Assembly (NCBI GenBank): GCA_046351325.1
Contig: JAXLYR010000008.1
Span: forward strand, 186,001 to 250,000
Direction of reading: 5' to 3'
Origin: Xiheicaenibacterium sp046351325
GTDB taxonomy: Bacteria > Myxococcota_A > Polyangia > Polyangiales > Polyangiaceae
DNA length: 64,000 nt
Shown: positions 1-8,309 of the stretch, piece by piece
Position numbering within the stretch: the stretch's first letter is position 1
How the letters are laid out: each line of letters begins with the position of its first letter
The notes under the pieces: model-generated
What the model saw: only the letters and a program-made list of their open reading frames with translations
The model's database searches: none
Told to the model about the DNA's origin: nothing
Made by a program: the position numbers and the translations under genes

Positions 1-1
1 C

Positions 2-658
2 AAAGCTCGCTTGTCCTTCCTCACCTTGCAAAAGACCGGCGACACGCCCGGGTTGGTGATCAAGCTCGACAACAAGGTGATCGAGTCGGTCCTGCTGGGC
101 GTGGGTCTTCCGCTCGATCCGGGGGACCACACCGTCGTCGTGTCGGCGACCGGATATGCGGAGTTCAACCGCCGAATCACGATCCAACCCGGGCCGATCC
201 AGCAGCAGCTCGAGATCCCCGCACTCGTCAAGCTACCTGACAAAGTGCCCGACGAGACGCCGCCGCCCAAGAAGGAAGATCCGCCGCCCAAGAAGGTCGA
301 GCCCGTCGAGCCCGACGAGGGGCCGGGCAAGGCGATCGCGATCACCGGATTCACGATCGGCGGCGCCAGCCTGATCGTCGCGATCGTGACTGGGGCGGTG
401 ACCATCGCGCAGGTGCCGACGCTGAGGGAGAAGTGCACGAACGACGTCTGCACGGGTCAGGACGCGGAGGACTTGGACACCGCCAACGCGATCGCGAACG
501 CTTCGAATGCGACCTTCGCGATCGCGGGGGTCGGGGCCGTGGTGGGCGTGATCGGGCTGCTCATCGCGCCGCCGAAGCCCACGCCGCCGAAGGCCGCGTC
601 AGCGCGTTTCTTCTCGGTCGGAGACGTAGGCGCGGGCCTGTCGATCGCGCTCGATTGA
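2..658 (+). CDS. PEGA-type envelope protein, 3' part (5' end outside window)
   Basis: The reading frame is open to the window edge, so the start is missing; a TTG at 11 is internal. The visible part has a short PEGA-like beta domain (sugar-binding-type fold that decorates surface proteins), then a Pro/Lys/Glu-rich linker. Two hydrophobic segments follow, separated by a loop with a Cys pair (KCTNDVC). The same two-segment, Cys-pair layout occurs in the protein at 27727-28755, so the two are paralogs of a family common in myxobacteria, usually with N-terminal TPRs. Probably anchored in the cell envelope; the exact role is unknown. Confidence 0.8.
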   Translation, partial: KARLSFLTLQKTGDTPGLVIKLDNKVIESVLLGVGLPLDPGDHTVVVSATGYAEFNRRITIQPGPIQQQLEIPALVKLPDKVPDETPPPKKEDPPPKKVEPVEPDEGPGKAIAITGFTIGGASLIVAIVTGAVTIAQVPTLREKCTNDVCTGQDAEDLDTANAIANASNATFAIAGVGAVVGVIGLLIAPPKPTPPKAASARFFSVGDVGAGLSIALD

Positions 659-659
659 G

Positions 660-2081
660 CTAGAAGCCAGGGTTCGTCACGCCGCCGTGCGCGTCACCCG
701 TCTTCTTCTTCTTCGGCTTCGTCGTGCTCGTCGTGGGCGACGCGCTCGACGTGCTGGTCGCTGAAGGTGCGCTCGTGGTCGTCGTGGCTGGAGTGACCGT
801 CGCGGACGATGAGGGCTTCACCGTGGGGAGCTCGTCAGGATGGACGACGGTTCCTGTCACGGGCGTTCGCGTGGTCTCGGTCGGGATCGTCTTCGGCGGG
901 TCGGTGGAGAGCACGCCGACCAAGCGCGCGCGCCCATCGTTGAGGATCGCCAGCGATCGCGGCGCGACGTCGACGGTGGGCGGAGCCGAGCGCGCGATGG
1001 CGATCGCACCGAACGCGACCGTCGCGAGCGCGAGGACCGCGCCGCTCACCCAAACCGCGAGGTGGCTCTGGCGATGCGGCGGCTTCGGCGGTGGGACGAC
1101 GTCGACCCAAGTCTCGGTCGGGGTCGGGCTCGGCGAGATGGGCTGCAGCGTGCGCGTTCGCTGCCTGAACTGCATGCCGGGATAGGGCGTGCCCGTGATA
1201 CGAGCGGCGATCGCCTCGAGCTCGTTCGCGAGCTCGGCTGCAGAGGGGATGCGCTTCTGGCGATCCTTCGAGAGGGCGCGCTCGATCACGTCGCAGAGAT
1301 CGGGAGGCAACAGCGGATTCAGCTCGATCGCAGGGCGCGGCGGTGAGGTCAGGATGTTGACCATCAGCTGGTTGTAGTTGGCGCCGTCGAACGGAGCGCG
1401 GCCCGTCAGAGCCTCGTAGAGGATGACGCCCAGCGACCAGACATCGCTGCGGCTGTCGATGTCCTCGTCACCGCGAGCTTGCTCGGGGCTCATGTACGCG
1501 GGCGACCCGAGCACAGCGCCGGTGTTCGTGCGCACGAACTTCGGGTCTGCAGCGGCCGTCGCTTTGCTCACGCCGAAGTCGAGGACCTTCGGGACGACCT
1601 CACCGCGATCGTCCAGCGCGAAGAAGATGTTGGCTGGCTTGAGATCGCGGTGCACGAGACCGCGCACGTGGGCTTCGTCGAGGCCGCGCGCGACGAACGC
1701 GACGAAGGCCGCGGCCTCACCGGGGCGGAAGGTCCCGGCGCGCGAGAGCCGCTGGTCGAGGCCCTCACCCTCCATCAACTCCATCACGAGGTAGGGCGTG
1801 CCGTCCTCGGCCTGGCCCATGTCGTAGACGGCCACGACCGCCGGGTGCTTGATTTGGCCGCACGCGCGAGCCTCGAGGAAGAAGCGATCGAGCGCGTCGC
1901 GGTTGCGGGCGAGCTCGGGGAGAAGGAACTTCACCGCGAAGTCGCGATCGGTCAACTCGTTGCGCGCCGCCCACACCGAGCCCATGCCGCCACGACCGAG
2001 TTGGCGGAGGAGCCGGTACTTCTGCGAAACGAGGTCTCCAGGTCGCAACGAAGGAACCCTGTCTTCAGGCGGTCCGCGCAT
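660..2081 (-). CDS. Hanks-type Ser/Thr protein kinase, membrane-anchored
   Basis: Complete kinase domain in the first ~290 residues: Gly-rich loop GRGGMGSVW, AVKFLL with the ATP lysine, catalytic loop HRDLKPANIF, DFG and the SPAYMSPEQ activation-segment end. After a Pro-rich juxtamembrane stretch comes one hydrophobic segment, then a Ser/Thr-rich tail ending in a Lys-rich patch, so the tail is extracytoplasmic. I chose ATG 2081; a TTG at 2132 would add 17 unlikely residues. The gene lies 54 bases after the LuxC-like gene in the same direction and may be the last gene of that unit, where it could phosphorylate the FHA-GGDEF protein encoded first. That link is inference. Confidence 0.9.
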   Translation of the reverse strand: MRGPPEDRVPSLRPGDLVSQKYRLLRQLGRGGMGSVWAARNELTDRDFAVKFLLPELARNRDALDRFFLEARACGQIKHPAVVAVYDMGQAEDGTPYLVMELMEGEGLDQRLSRAGTFRPGEAAAFVAFVARGLDEAHVRGLVHRDLKPANIFFALDDRGEVVPKVLDFGVSKATAAADPKFVRTNTGAVLGSPAYMSPEQARGDEDIDSRSDVWSLGVILYEALTGRAPFDGANYNQLMVNILTSPPRPAIELNPLLPPDLCDVIERALSKDRQKRIPSAAELANELEAIAARITGTPYPGMQFRQRTRTLQPISPSPTPTETWVDVVPPPKPPHRQSHLAVWVSGAVLALATVAFGAIAIARSAPPTVDVAPRSLAILNDGRARLVGVLSTDPPKTIPTETTRTPVTGTVVHPDELPTVKPSSSATVTPATTTTSAPSATSTSSASPTTSTTKPKKKKTGDAHGGVTNPGF

Positions 2082-2135
2082 GCTCCTCGCGGCGGCGCGG
2101 TGAGCGTGAGAACACACACGCTCGCTTTTCAAGTT

Positions 2136-3218
2136 CTACGAACTTTTGCGGAGCGTCAACCGACGCGTGTCGACGGGGCCATCGAGAGGGGGTCGCTGCA
2201 TCCAACCCAGCTCGGTTACGCGGGCACCGAAGCTCGACAGCGCGATACGCAGCGCGTCATCCTCGCCGGCGAGGCCGAGTGTCGTGAGGTGTGCCCGGAG
2301 AGGTGCGAGGAGCCGGAGAAGGACCGCGTGTGTCGAATAGGGGTAGACGACGATCACGCGAGCAGCGGGCGGGAGCTCGATCGCAGTGGGGGCCGAATCG
2401 ACGGCGATCGCGTGCGCCGAGCCCTCGAAGACCTCACCGATCGCGCGCATCGTGAGGAGCCATCGCGCGAGCAGCTCGCGCTCGTCGGACGCGAGCTGCC
2501 CGCGTGGGATCGCGTCGCCGCAGGCCGTGAGTTCGTGGTCGAGCGCGAGCGCGAACGCACGCGCTCGCTCGTCGTCGCCCTCGACGAAGGCGATCCGCGG
2601 CGAGAGACATCCGCGCTGATCGAAGGGCACGACGTCGCGCGCGAGTTTGCTTGCGGCGGCAGCGAGATCCGCGTCGCGCGATACAACGGCCACGCCGAAG
2701 CCGGGGCCGTGGGGTTCGAGCTCCGCGCCCGCGGGCAACGAGGCTGCGACGGCCTCGATGGACGCCGCCGAGCCGTAGACGAACACGAGATCGCCGGCGC
2801 GCGCGTCGACGGAGGTCGCGAGCGAGACTGAGAGCCCTGCAGCCGAGAGCTCGCGCACGAGGATCGTCGCGAGCGCCGGATCTCGACGCGATGGTTTGAC
2901 CACAACCTCGTCCGCGGCAGCGAGCGCGAGCGCGAGTGCGCGCACGGGCGCGACCGGGACGTGCGCCGAGAGGACGACGATCGCGCGACCGCTCCGCGCG
3001 CGCGGCACCGAAGCGAGGAGCCGCTCGAAATCCTGGGCGGAGACGGTGATCTCGAGGTGCTCGCGCAGCGCGAGCTCGACGCCCTGTGCACTGAGCGCAC
3101 TGAGCGCGCCGCGCGCGAGGAGCTCACGGCGAACCTCTTCACCGAGCGGATCGCTGGGATCGCGCACGCGCCGCGCGATCGCGAGGAGGATCTCGATGCG
3201 CGCTTGCTCGTCGATCAC
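2136..3218 (-). CDS. LuxC-like acyl-CoA/acyl-protein reductase
   Basis: A 360-residue NADPH-dependent acyl reductase of the LuxC/PF05893 family, which turns an acyl thioester into an aldehyde. The dehydrogenase-like fold shows VVVKPSRRDP at about residues 106-114 and the catalytic Cys204 in FDQRGCLSPR. It is shorter than luminous-bacteria LuxC (about 480 aa). The start is GTG 3218, whose GTGA overlaps the stop of the LuxE-like gene, indicating coupled translation. No luciferase subunit is present, so the aldehyde is presumably passed to the neighbouring aminotransferase. The acyl substrate is unknown. Confidence 0.82.
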   Translation of the reverse strand: MIDEQARIEILLAIARRVRDPSDPLGEEVRRELLARGALSALSAQGVELALREHLEITVSAQDFERLLASVPRARSGRAIVVLSAHVPVAPVRALALALAAADEVVVKPSRRDPALATILVRELSAAGLSVSLATSVDARAGDLVFVYGSAASIEAVAASLPAGAELEPHGPGFGVAVVSRDADLAAAASKLARDVVPFDQRGCLSPRIAFVEGDDERARAFALALDHELTACGDAIPRGQLASDERELLARWLLTMRAIGEVFEGSAHAIAVDSAPTAIELPPAARVIVVYPYSTHAVLLRLLAPLRAHLTTLGLAGEDDALRIALSSFGARVTELGWMQRPPLDGPVDTRRLTLRKSS

Positions 3219-4342
3219 GACCGCTCGGGAGGCGCGAGCCCGAGCTCCTCGATCGTGAGCGAGCAACCGCGCAGCTCCGCGGCGGGCGCGCGCCCGAGAA
3301 GCTGCACATCGCCGTTCTCGAGGACGACGCCGCGATCCATGGTCTGGATGGTGAGCGCGCTGTCGACGTTCGCGAGATCCATGATCGCGAGCAGCCCCTC
3401 TTCGCCGCGCGCGAGGGGCTCCAGAGTGTCGGGGTGCGCCGCCGCGACACGCACCCAAGGCGGCGCGCGATAGACAGCGTTCGACACGAACGTCGAAGAC
3501 ACGAGCCGCGGCTCGTAGAGCTGGCTCGAGAGCTCGGTCATCCCGTATTCGCCGACGATCGCGCGCGGATCGAGCGCGAGCAACGTCGCGAGCGCGTCTC
3601 GGAGCTCGCCCTCGGGGACCTCGCGCGTGCGTCCCTTGAAGCCTCCCGTGAGCATCAAGCGGCTGCCGCGCGGCAACGGAAAACGCGCGCGCCCCGAGCC
3701 GCCGAGCGCGTCGAGGAGGAACACGTAAGCGAACGACGTCCCCATCACGAGGACGGGCTCGTCGCTCGCTGCCGCGGACTCGAGCTCGCGTTGCGCGCGC
3801 TCGACCTCGAGGCCGAGCGCCGCGCTCACGACGTGCGAGGCGCGCAGCGCGAACTGCTCGACGAAGAGGTCGATCATGAACGACAGCGAAGACTCGGGGA
3901 GCGCGGCCGAGCTCGCGGTGAAGACGATCGCTCTCGTCGGGCGCGGCCACCCTGCCCCACCGCGAGGATCGACGAGCATGCGCGCGCCGAACGAGAGCGC
4001 GGCTCGGCGGTAGGTCTCGAGCGTCCTGAAGGAGTGCGCGCCGCGGCTCGCGCTCGTCGAGCCCGACGTGCGAAAGACGCGCTCGTCGAGCTCGGGCGCG
4101 TGCGCGCTCACGCGACGCAGACGAAAGACGTCGACCGGCAGCGCGAGCCAGGGCGCACGGCGCGACGTCGTCCGCGCGAGCCGTCGAACGGGCTCGACGT
4201 GTCGCTCCTGAAAGCGGGAAATCTCGAGCGCGAGCTCGTCGATCTCGGCGTCGATCGCGACGTCCGCTGCGTCGCTCCTCGCGATGAGGTCGCGCACGCG
4301 CGCGTGGAGAGCGTCGCTCTCGCGAACGACCTCGTCGCTCAC
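3215..4342 (-). CDS. LuxE-like acyl-protein synthetase
   Basis: Member of the ANL-type LuxE family, which activates a carboxylic acid with ATP and carries the acyl group on a cysteine for delivery to LuxC. Seen: the nucleotide loop RTSGSTS (91-97), TGGFKGR (232-238), GEYGMTE (264-270), and a cysteine near the C-terminus (Cys360 in RGCSLTIEEL) at the position of the acyl-accepting Cys of LuxE. The 375-residue length matches the family. It overlaps the aminotransferase stop and the LuxC-like start by four bases each, so the three genes form a translationally coupled cassette. The acid substrate cannot be read from the sequence. Confidence 0.82.
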   Translation of the reverse strand: MSDEVVRESDALHARVRDLIARSDAADVAIDAEIDELALEISRFQERHVEPVRRLARTTSRRAPWLALPVDVFRLRRVSAHAPELDERVFRTSGSTSASRGAHSFRTLETYRRAALSFGARMLVDPRGGAGWPRPTRAIVFTASSAALPESSLSFMIDLFVEQFALRASHVVSAALGLEVERAQRELESAAASDEPVLVMGTSFAYVFLLDALGGSGRARFPLPRGSRLMLTGGFKGRTREVPEGELRDALATLLALDPRAIVGEYGMTELSSQLYEPRLVSSTFVSNAVYRAPPWVRVAAAHPDTLEPLARGEEGLLAIMDLANVDSALTIQTMDRGVVLENGDVQLLGRAPAAELRGCSLTIEELGLAPPERS

Positions 4343-5682
4343 CGCGCGTCCCCTGCGATTCGCGCGGCGCCGAGCACCGCAGCCGTCCGCGCGAAGGCGT
4401 CGACCACACCGAAGAGGACGCCCTCGTCGATGGTGAGCGGCGGCGTGAGCACCGTCACCTCACCTTGCGCGCCGCCGACGGTGACCAAGTAACCCATCCG
4501 CAGGAGCGACGACGCAGCCCGCAGACCCATGACACCGCTCGCCCATTCGACCCCGACGATGAGCCCCTCGCCGCGCACGGACACGATGGGCTCGCCGAGG
4601 TCGCTGAGGCGGGCGCGCAGCTCCGCACCGAGTCGCCGGGCGCGCGGCGCGAGGCCGAGCTCCTCGACGGCCGCGAGGGTCGCGAGCGCGGCCGCCGCGC
4701 CGATGGGCGCCCCCGCGTGCGTGCTCGTGTGCAGCACCTCACCGGAGCGGGCCCACGCCGCCATCGAGGCCTCGGTTCCGATGCACGCGGAGATCGGAAA
4801 CGAGGCGCCGAGGCCCTTCCCGATAGCGACGAGGTCCGGCGCGAGCCCGACCTCGACCGAGCGAAGCATCGCGCCGGAGCGACCCATGCCGGTCCAGATC
4901 TCGTCGGCGACGAGCAACGCGCCTGCCTCGCGGGCGAGGCGCGCTATCGAAAAGATAGCGCTGTCGTTCGGCACGACGACGCCGCCGCGCCCGAGGATCG
5001 GCTCGAGGAGCACCGCGCCGATGGTGCCACGCTCGAGCGCGCTCCGAACCGCGACGAGGGACGCGGCCTCGTTCGCGGGGCTCGGGTACGGCGCGAACAC
5101 CACGTGCTGCCCGAGCTGCTCGGCGAACGGCTCGCGGAAGCTCGCGCGGAAGCCACACGCCGCGAGCGGCGCATACGAGAGCCCGTGGTAGGCCCCCTCG
5201 AACGCGAGGACGCCCGCGCGCGACGTGGCGAGCACCGCGGTCTTCAGCGCGATGGTCACCGCGTCTGCGCCGGACTGACCGAGCATCACGCGCGCCCCCG
5301 CTCCCATCGAGGGGACGAGCCGCGCGAGGCGCTCGAGCAGCGCGACCTTCACGTCGCTCGGGTAGAGATCACCGAGCCCCTGCACGAGGACGTCGATCTG
5401 CGCGTGGGCTGCCTGGTGCGCGGGGCTCGGGCCGTGCCCGAGGATCGCAGCGCCGAACCCTGCCGCGAGATCGACGAAGCGGTTCTCGTCGACGTCCCAG
5501 ACATTCGAGCCGTGACCGCGCGCGAGCACGATCGAAGGGGCCGGGTCCTGCGAGGCCGCGCGCTTCGCCCGCCGCTCACCGAACGCAGGGCACTCGAGCG
5601 CAGCGGCGCGCGCACCGAGATCGCGCGAGCGTGGGCCGGGGGGCACCACGCTCACGTCGGGGCCACGATCGAGCACCGCCAT
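4339..5682 (-). CDS. class-III PLP-dependent aminotransferase
   Basis: A 447-residue fold-type I aminotransferase of the class-III group (omega-transaminases, glutamate-1-semialdehyde aminomutase, acetylornithine aminotransferase). Seen: PLP-phosphate site SGADA (137-141), AYHG near 164, DEIWTGMGR (260-268) with the PLP-contacting Asp, and the Schiff-base Lys289 in AIGKGLG. Members move an amino group onto a terminal aldehyde or ketone. Placed directly before LuxE- and LuxC-like genes, it is the likely acceptor of their aldehyde, giving a primary amine. The gene starts 14 bases after the FHA-GGDEF stop. The HemL function is less likely because the gene is not with hem genes and lacks close HemL character. 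Confidence 0.85.
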   Translation of the reverse strand: MAVLDRGPDVSVVPPGPRSRDLGARAAALECPAFGERRAKRAASQDPAPSIVLARGHGSNVWDVDENRFVDLAAGFGAAILGHGPSPAHQAAHAQIDVLVQGLGDLYPSDVKVALLERLARLVPSMGAGARVMLGQSGADAVTIALKTAVLATSRAGVLAFEGAYHGLSYAPLAACGFRASFREPFAEQLGQHVVFAPYPSPANEAASLVAVRSALERGTIGAVLLEPILGRGGVVVPNDSAIFSIARLAREAGALLVADEIWTGMGRSGAMLRSVEVGLAPDLVAIGKGLGASFPISACIGTEASMAAWARSGEVLHTSTHAGAPIGAAAALATLAAVEELGLAPRARRLGAELRARLSDLGEPIVSVRGEGLIVGVEWASGVMGLRAASSLLRMGYLVTVGGAQGEVTVLTPPLTIDEGVLFGVVDAFARTAAVLGAARIAGDAR

Positions 5683-5696
5683 CGATAACAGTCCTG

Positions 5697-6596
5697 TCAG
5701 TGACAGACGCGGTTTCGACCCGTGCGCTTCGCGGTGTAGAGGAGCTCGTCGGCGCGCTTGATCAGGTCGTTCGCGACCTTGTCGTTGTCCCCGAGCTGCG
5801 CGGCGCCGACGCTGATCGTGACCTTGATGGTGTCGGCCTGGAAGGTGAAGACGTTCTCTTCGACGCGCTGGCGCAGAGTCTCTGCCAGGGAGACAGCGCC
5901 GTCGATCGGGGTCTCGGGCAAGATGATCGCGAACTCTTCACCACCGTAGCGAGCGAAGACCTCGTCGCGACGGATGCGGCCCTGCACGGTGCGCGCGATC
6001 TCCTTCAACACGAAGTCGCCCGCGAGGTGGCCGTGGACGTCGTTGATGCGCTTGAAGAAGTCGATGTCGAACATGAGCACGCTGAGCGGTCGCTCGTGTC
6101 GACGGCTGCGGATCATCTCGCGCTCGAGCGCCTCGTAGAGGTAGCGCGCGTTGTAGGCCTGCGTGAGGCCGTCCATGATCGTGAGGCGGTAGATCTCTTC
6201 GTGGTACTGGGCCTCGACGTCGGCGCCCGACAGGAACTTGAAGATCGTCGGCCCGACCTTCACGCGGTCGCCGTTGCGGAGCTGAGCCTCACGGTTGATT
6301 TGCTCGTCGTTGCAGTAGGTGCCGTTCGTCGAGCCGTTGTCGCAGATGAGCCACGTGTCGCCGCGCCGCTCGAAGTGCGCATGACGACGCGACACCGAGT
6401 CACCGTCGAGGACGATGTGATTGTCCGCTCCTCGACCGAGTCGCGTGGGGCTGACCTCGAGCGGGAACCGCTTGCCCAGCAGCGTGGGCTGCTTCGTGTA
6501 AATGACGACGATGCAGTCCGTACCTTTCGGTTGGACTGGATCGGCCTTGGCGGGGCCGACCGTCGTCACACGTGTGGGCTCTTCGAAGTCGCTCAC
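5697..6596 (-). CDS. FHA-GGDEF diguanylate cyclase
   Basis: An N-terminal FHA domain (phosphothreonine reader; GRGADNHIVL 54-63, SRRHAHF 69-75, NGSTNGTY 87-94) is fused to a GGDEF domain that makes c-di-GMP. The active site is GGEEF (218-222), with DGLTQAYNARYL before it and the metal site FDIDFFKRIND. The usual inhibitory RxxD four residues before RYGG is RxxE here (R209, E212), so product inhibition may be weakened. The N-terminus carries EEPTRVTTVG, a Thr-rich motif often phosphorylated in such proteins. It is first in the leftward aminotransferase-LuxE-LuxC-kinase unit; the promoter should lie in 6597-6827. Confidence 0.92.
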   Translation of the reverse strand: MSDFEEPTRVTTVGPAKADPVQPKGTDCIVVIYTKQPTLLGKRFPLEVSPTRLGRGADNHIVLDGDSVSRRHAHFERRGDTWLICDNGSTNGTYCNDEQINREAQLRNGDRVKVGPTIFKFLSGADVEAQYHEEIYRLTIMDGLTQAYNARYLYEALEREMIRSRRHERPLSVLMFDIDFFKRINDVHGHLAGDFVLKEIARTVQGRIRRDEVFARYGGEEFAIILPETPIDGAVSLAETLRQRVEENVFTFQADTIKVTISVGAAQLGDNDKVANDLIKRADELLYTAKRTGRNRVCH

Positions 6597-6736
6597 GAGA
6601 GGGAGAAGTCTAGGTTTTCAGGCTAGCGGCCACGCAGCTCGCGTCAAGGCGCGCCGGCTGCCTCGAGAGGCTGCAATCCCCGAGAAGCGGCGGACTCTAG
6701 CAGCGAAGGCTCGCCCACACGACGGCAACGTGAGGT

Positions 6737-6761
6737 TGAGCGAATCGACCAGCTTCGCTCA
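6737..6761. other. 8-bp inverted repeat downstream of hemY
   Basis: TGAGCGAA (6737-6744) and TTCGCTCA (6754-6761) form a perfect stem with a nine-base loop in the gap (6597-6827) between hemY and the FHA-GGDEF start. No T-run follows on the leftward transcript. It may be an operator or a transcript hairpin. Confidence 0.35.
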
Positions 6762-6827
6762 CATCGTCGCCTGGTGCGCGGCGGAACCACGCGGCCGTTC
6801 GGCTCGACCGTCAGGCTGCGAACGAGA

Positions 6828-8309
6828 TCACGCCCGCACGCTCGCGAGGATGGACTCGGCAGCCTCGTTGGCTTGGCGCACACAATCAGGAATACCGACG
6901 CCGTCGTACACCGCACCCGCAAGGCGAAGCTGCGGGTGGGGTGCGAGGAAGCGACGCACGCGCTCCATGCGCGCGAGGTGCCCGATCACAGGCTGCGGAC
7001 TCGAGTCATTCCAGCGGAAGACCTCGACGAGCTTGGGCTTCGCTCGGATGTCGAGCAGGCGAGCGAGCTCGGCGCGCGCGACGCTCTCGACCTCGGCGTC
7101 GGTCATGCCCTTGATCTCGGGGTGGGCGTAGCCGCCGAGGAACACGCGCATCACGACGGTGCCCTCCGGCGCGCGGTCCTGCCATTTGCTGGTGACGAAG
7201 GTGAGCGCCATCGCTGCGCCGTCCGCGCCCTTCGGGAGGATCATGCCGACGGCGTCGAGGGGGTGCGCGATCGACGCCCGATCGAACGCGAGCAAGCAGG
7301 TCGCGGTCGAGACGTGTTCGATCTCGCCGAGCTCGGCGGAGATGCGTGGATCGATGGTCTCGAGGGCGGCGGCCGCAGGCTTCGCGGGGAGCGCGACGAC
7401 GACGCGATCGGCGTCGACGACCTCTGCCGAGCCGGACCCGTCACTGGTGGGTTCGAGCGTGAGCCGCATGCCCTCACCGGTCGCTGCGTGCGCGACGCTG
7501 GTGAGGCGCGTGCCCATGCGGATCTCGCCGCCTCGCTCGCGGATCTCGCGCGCGAGCGTCTCGATGATCTCGCCGAGACCACCGCGCAGCGAATAGAAGA
7601 CCGAAGGCGGAGGCCCACCGGGCTTGCTCGCGGGTGCACCACCGGCGGAGCCCTTGCTCGCTGCACTTCGACGGCCTGCTAGTGCGCCGAGCATCAAGCT
7701 TCGATGTTTCGTCTCGAGCTCGAGGAGCTGCGGGAACGTGGCCTCCATCGAGAGGCGTCGCGGATCGCCCGCGTAGATGCCGCCGAGCAGCGGATCGCCG
7801 AGTCGATCGACGACCTCGGCGCCGAGGCGCCGACCGAGGAAGTCCGCGATCGACTCGTCGACGTCGCGCTTGCCTCGCGGCAGGACGAGGTCCGCGCCCA
7901 TCCGTGCGAGGCCGGGCCACGAGAAGAGCGGGCTCTTCACCAGGGGCCAGAACCGCGTCGGGATCGCGAGGACGAGCCCCTCGGGCAGGTGGAAAGTCTT
8001 GCCGCGCGCGTGCATGTAGACACGGCGAGACTCGGGTCGCGTGCCGATCAGACGGTCGCCGAGGCCGAGGTCTTTGCAGAGCGCGGTCGCGTGCGGCTTC
8101 GCCGTCACGAAGGCGTCGGGCCCACCGTCGAGGACCAACCCATCGCGCCGCACTGTCTTGATCTTGCCGCCGAGGCGATCGCCTGACTCGACGACGGTGA
8201 CGCGCACGCGCGGCCCGCCCTGCGCGAGCAGGCGATACGCGGTCGTGAGCCCCGTGACGCCACCGCCTGCGACGACGATGGAGACCGGCGCGGTCGAACC
8301 ATCAGCCAT
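6828..8309 (-). CDS. hemY: protoporphyrinogen oxidase (oxygen-dependent)
   Basis: FAD enzyme that oxidises protoporphyrinogen IX to protoporphyrin IX in haem synthesis. Seen: the dinucleotide-binding VVAGGGVTGLTTAYRL near residues 12-27, ESGDRLGGKI, and the family signature DGGPDAFVTAKP, with a C-terminal FAD-contact region VYDGVGIPDCVRQA. The length of 493 residues is typical. Around residues 208-232 there is a Gly/Ala/Ser/Pro-rich insertion (GSAGGAPASKPGGPPP), probably a flexible loop. Its start overlaps the hemE stop by 8 bases, so it is translated with hemE. Confidence 0.93.
   Translation of the reverse strand: MADGSTAPVSIVVAGGGVTGLTTAYRLLAQGGPRVRVTVVESGDRLGGKIKTVRRDGLVLDGGPDAFVTAKPHATALCKDLGLGDRLIGTRPESRRVYMHARGKTFHLPEGLVLAIPTRFWPLVKSPLFSWPGLARMGADLVLPRGKRDVDESIADFLGRRLGAEVVDRLGDPLLGGIYAGDPRRLSMEATFPQLLELETKHRSLMLGALAGRRSAASKGSAGGAPASKPGGPPPSVFYSLRGGLGEIIETLAREIRERGGEIRMGTRLTSVAHAATGEGMRLTLEPTSDGSGSAEVVDADRVVVALPAKPAAAALETIDPRISAELGEIEHVSTATCLLAFDRASIAHPLDAVGMILPKGADGAAMALTFVTSKWQDRAPEGTVVMRVFLGGYAHPEIKGMTDAEVESVARAELARLLDIRAKPKLVEVFRWNDSSPQPVIGHLARMERVRRFLAPHPQLRLAGAVYDGVGIPDCVRQANEAAESILASVRA

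Noticed and set aside
1479..2831. 450-residue plus-strand ORF antisense to the kinase and LuxC-like genes
   Set aside because: Typical high-GC shadow frame: Arg/Glu/Ala-rich, no domain, spans two real genes.
2136..5682. Bioluminescence (lux) operon
   Set aside because: LuxC- and LuxE-like proteins are present but no luxAB luciferase or luxD; the aminotransferase fits a different use.
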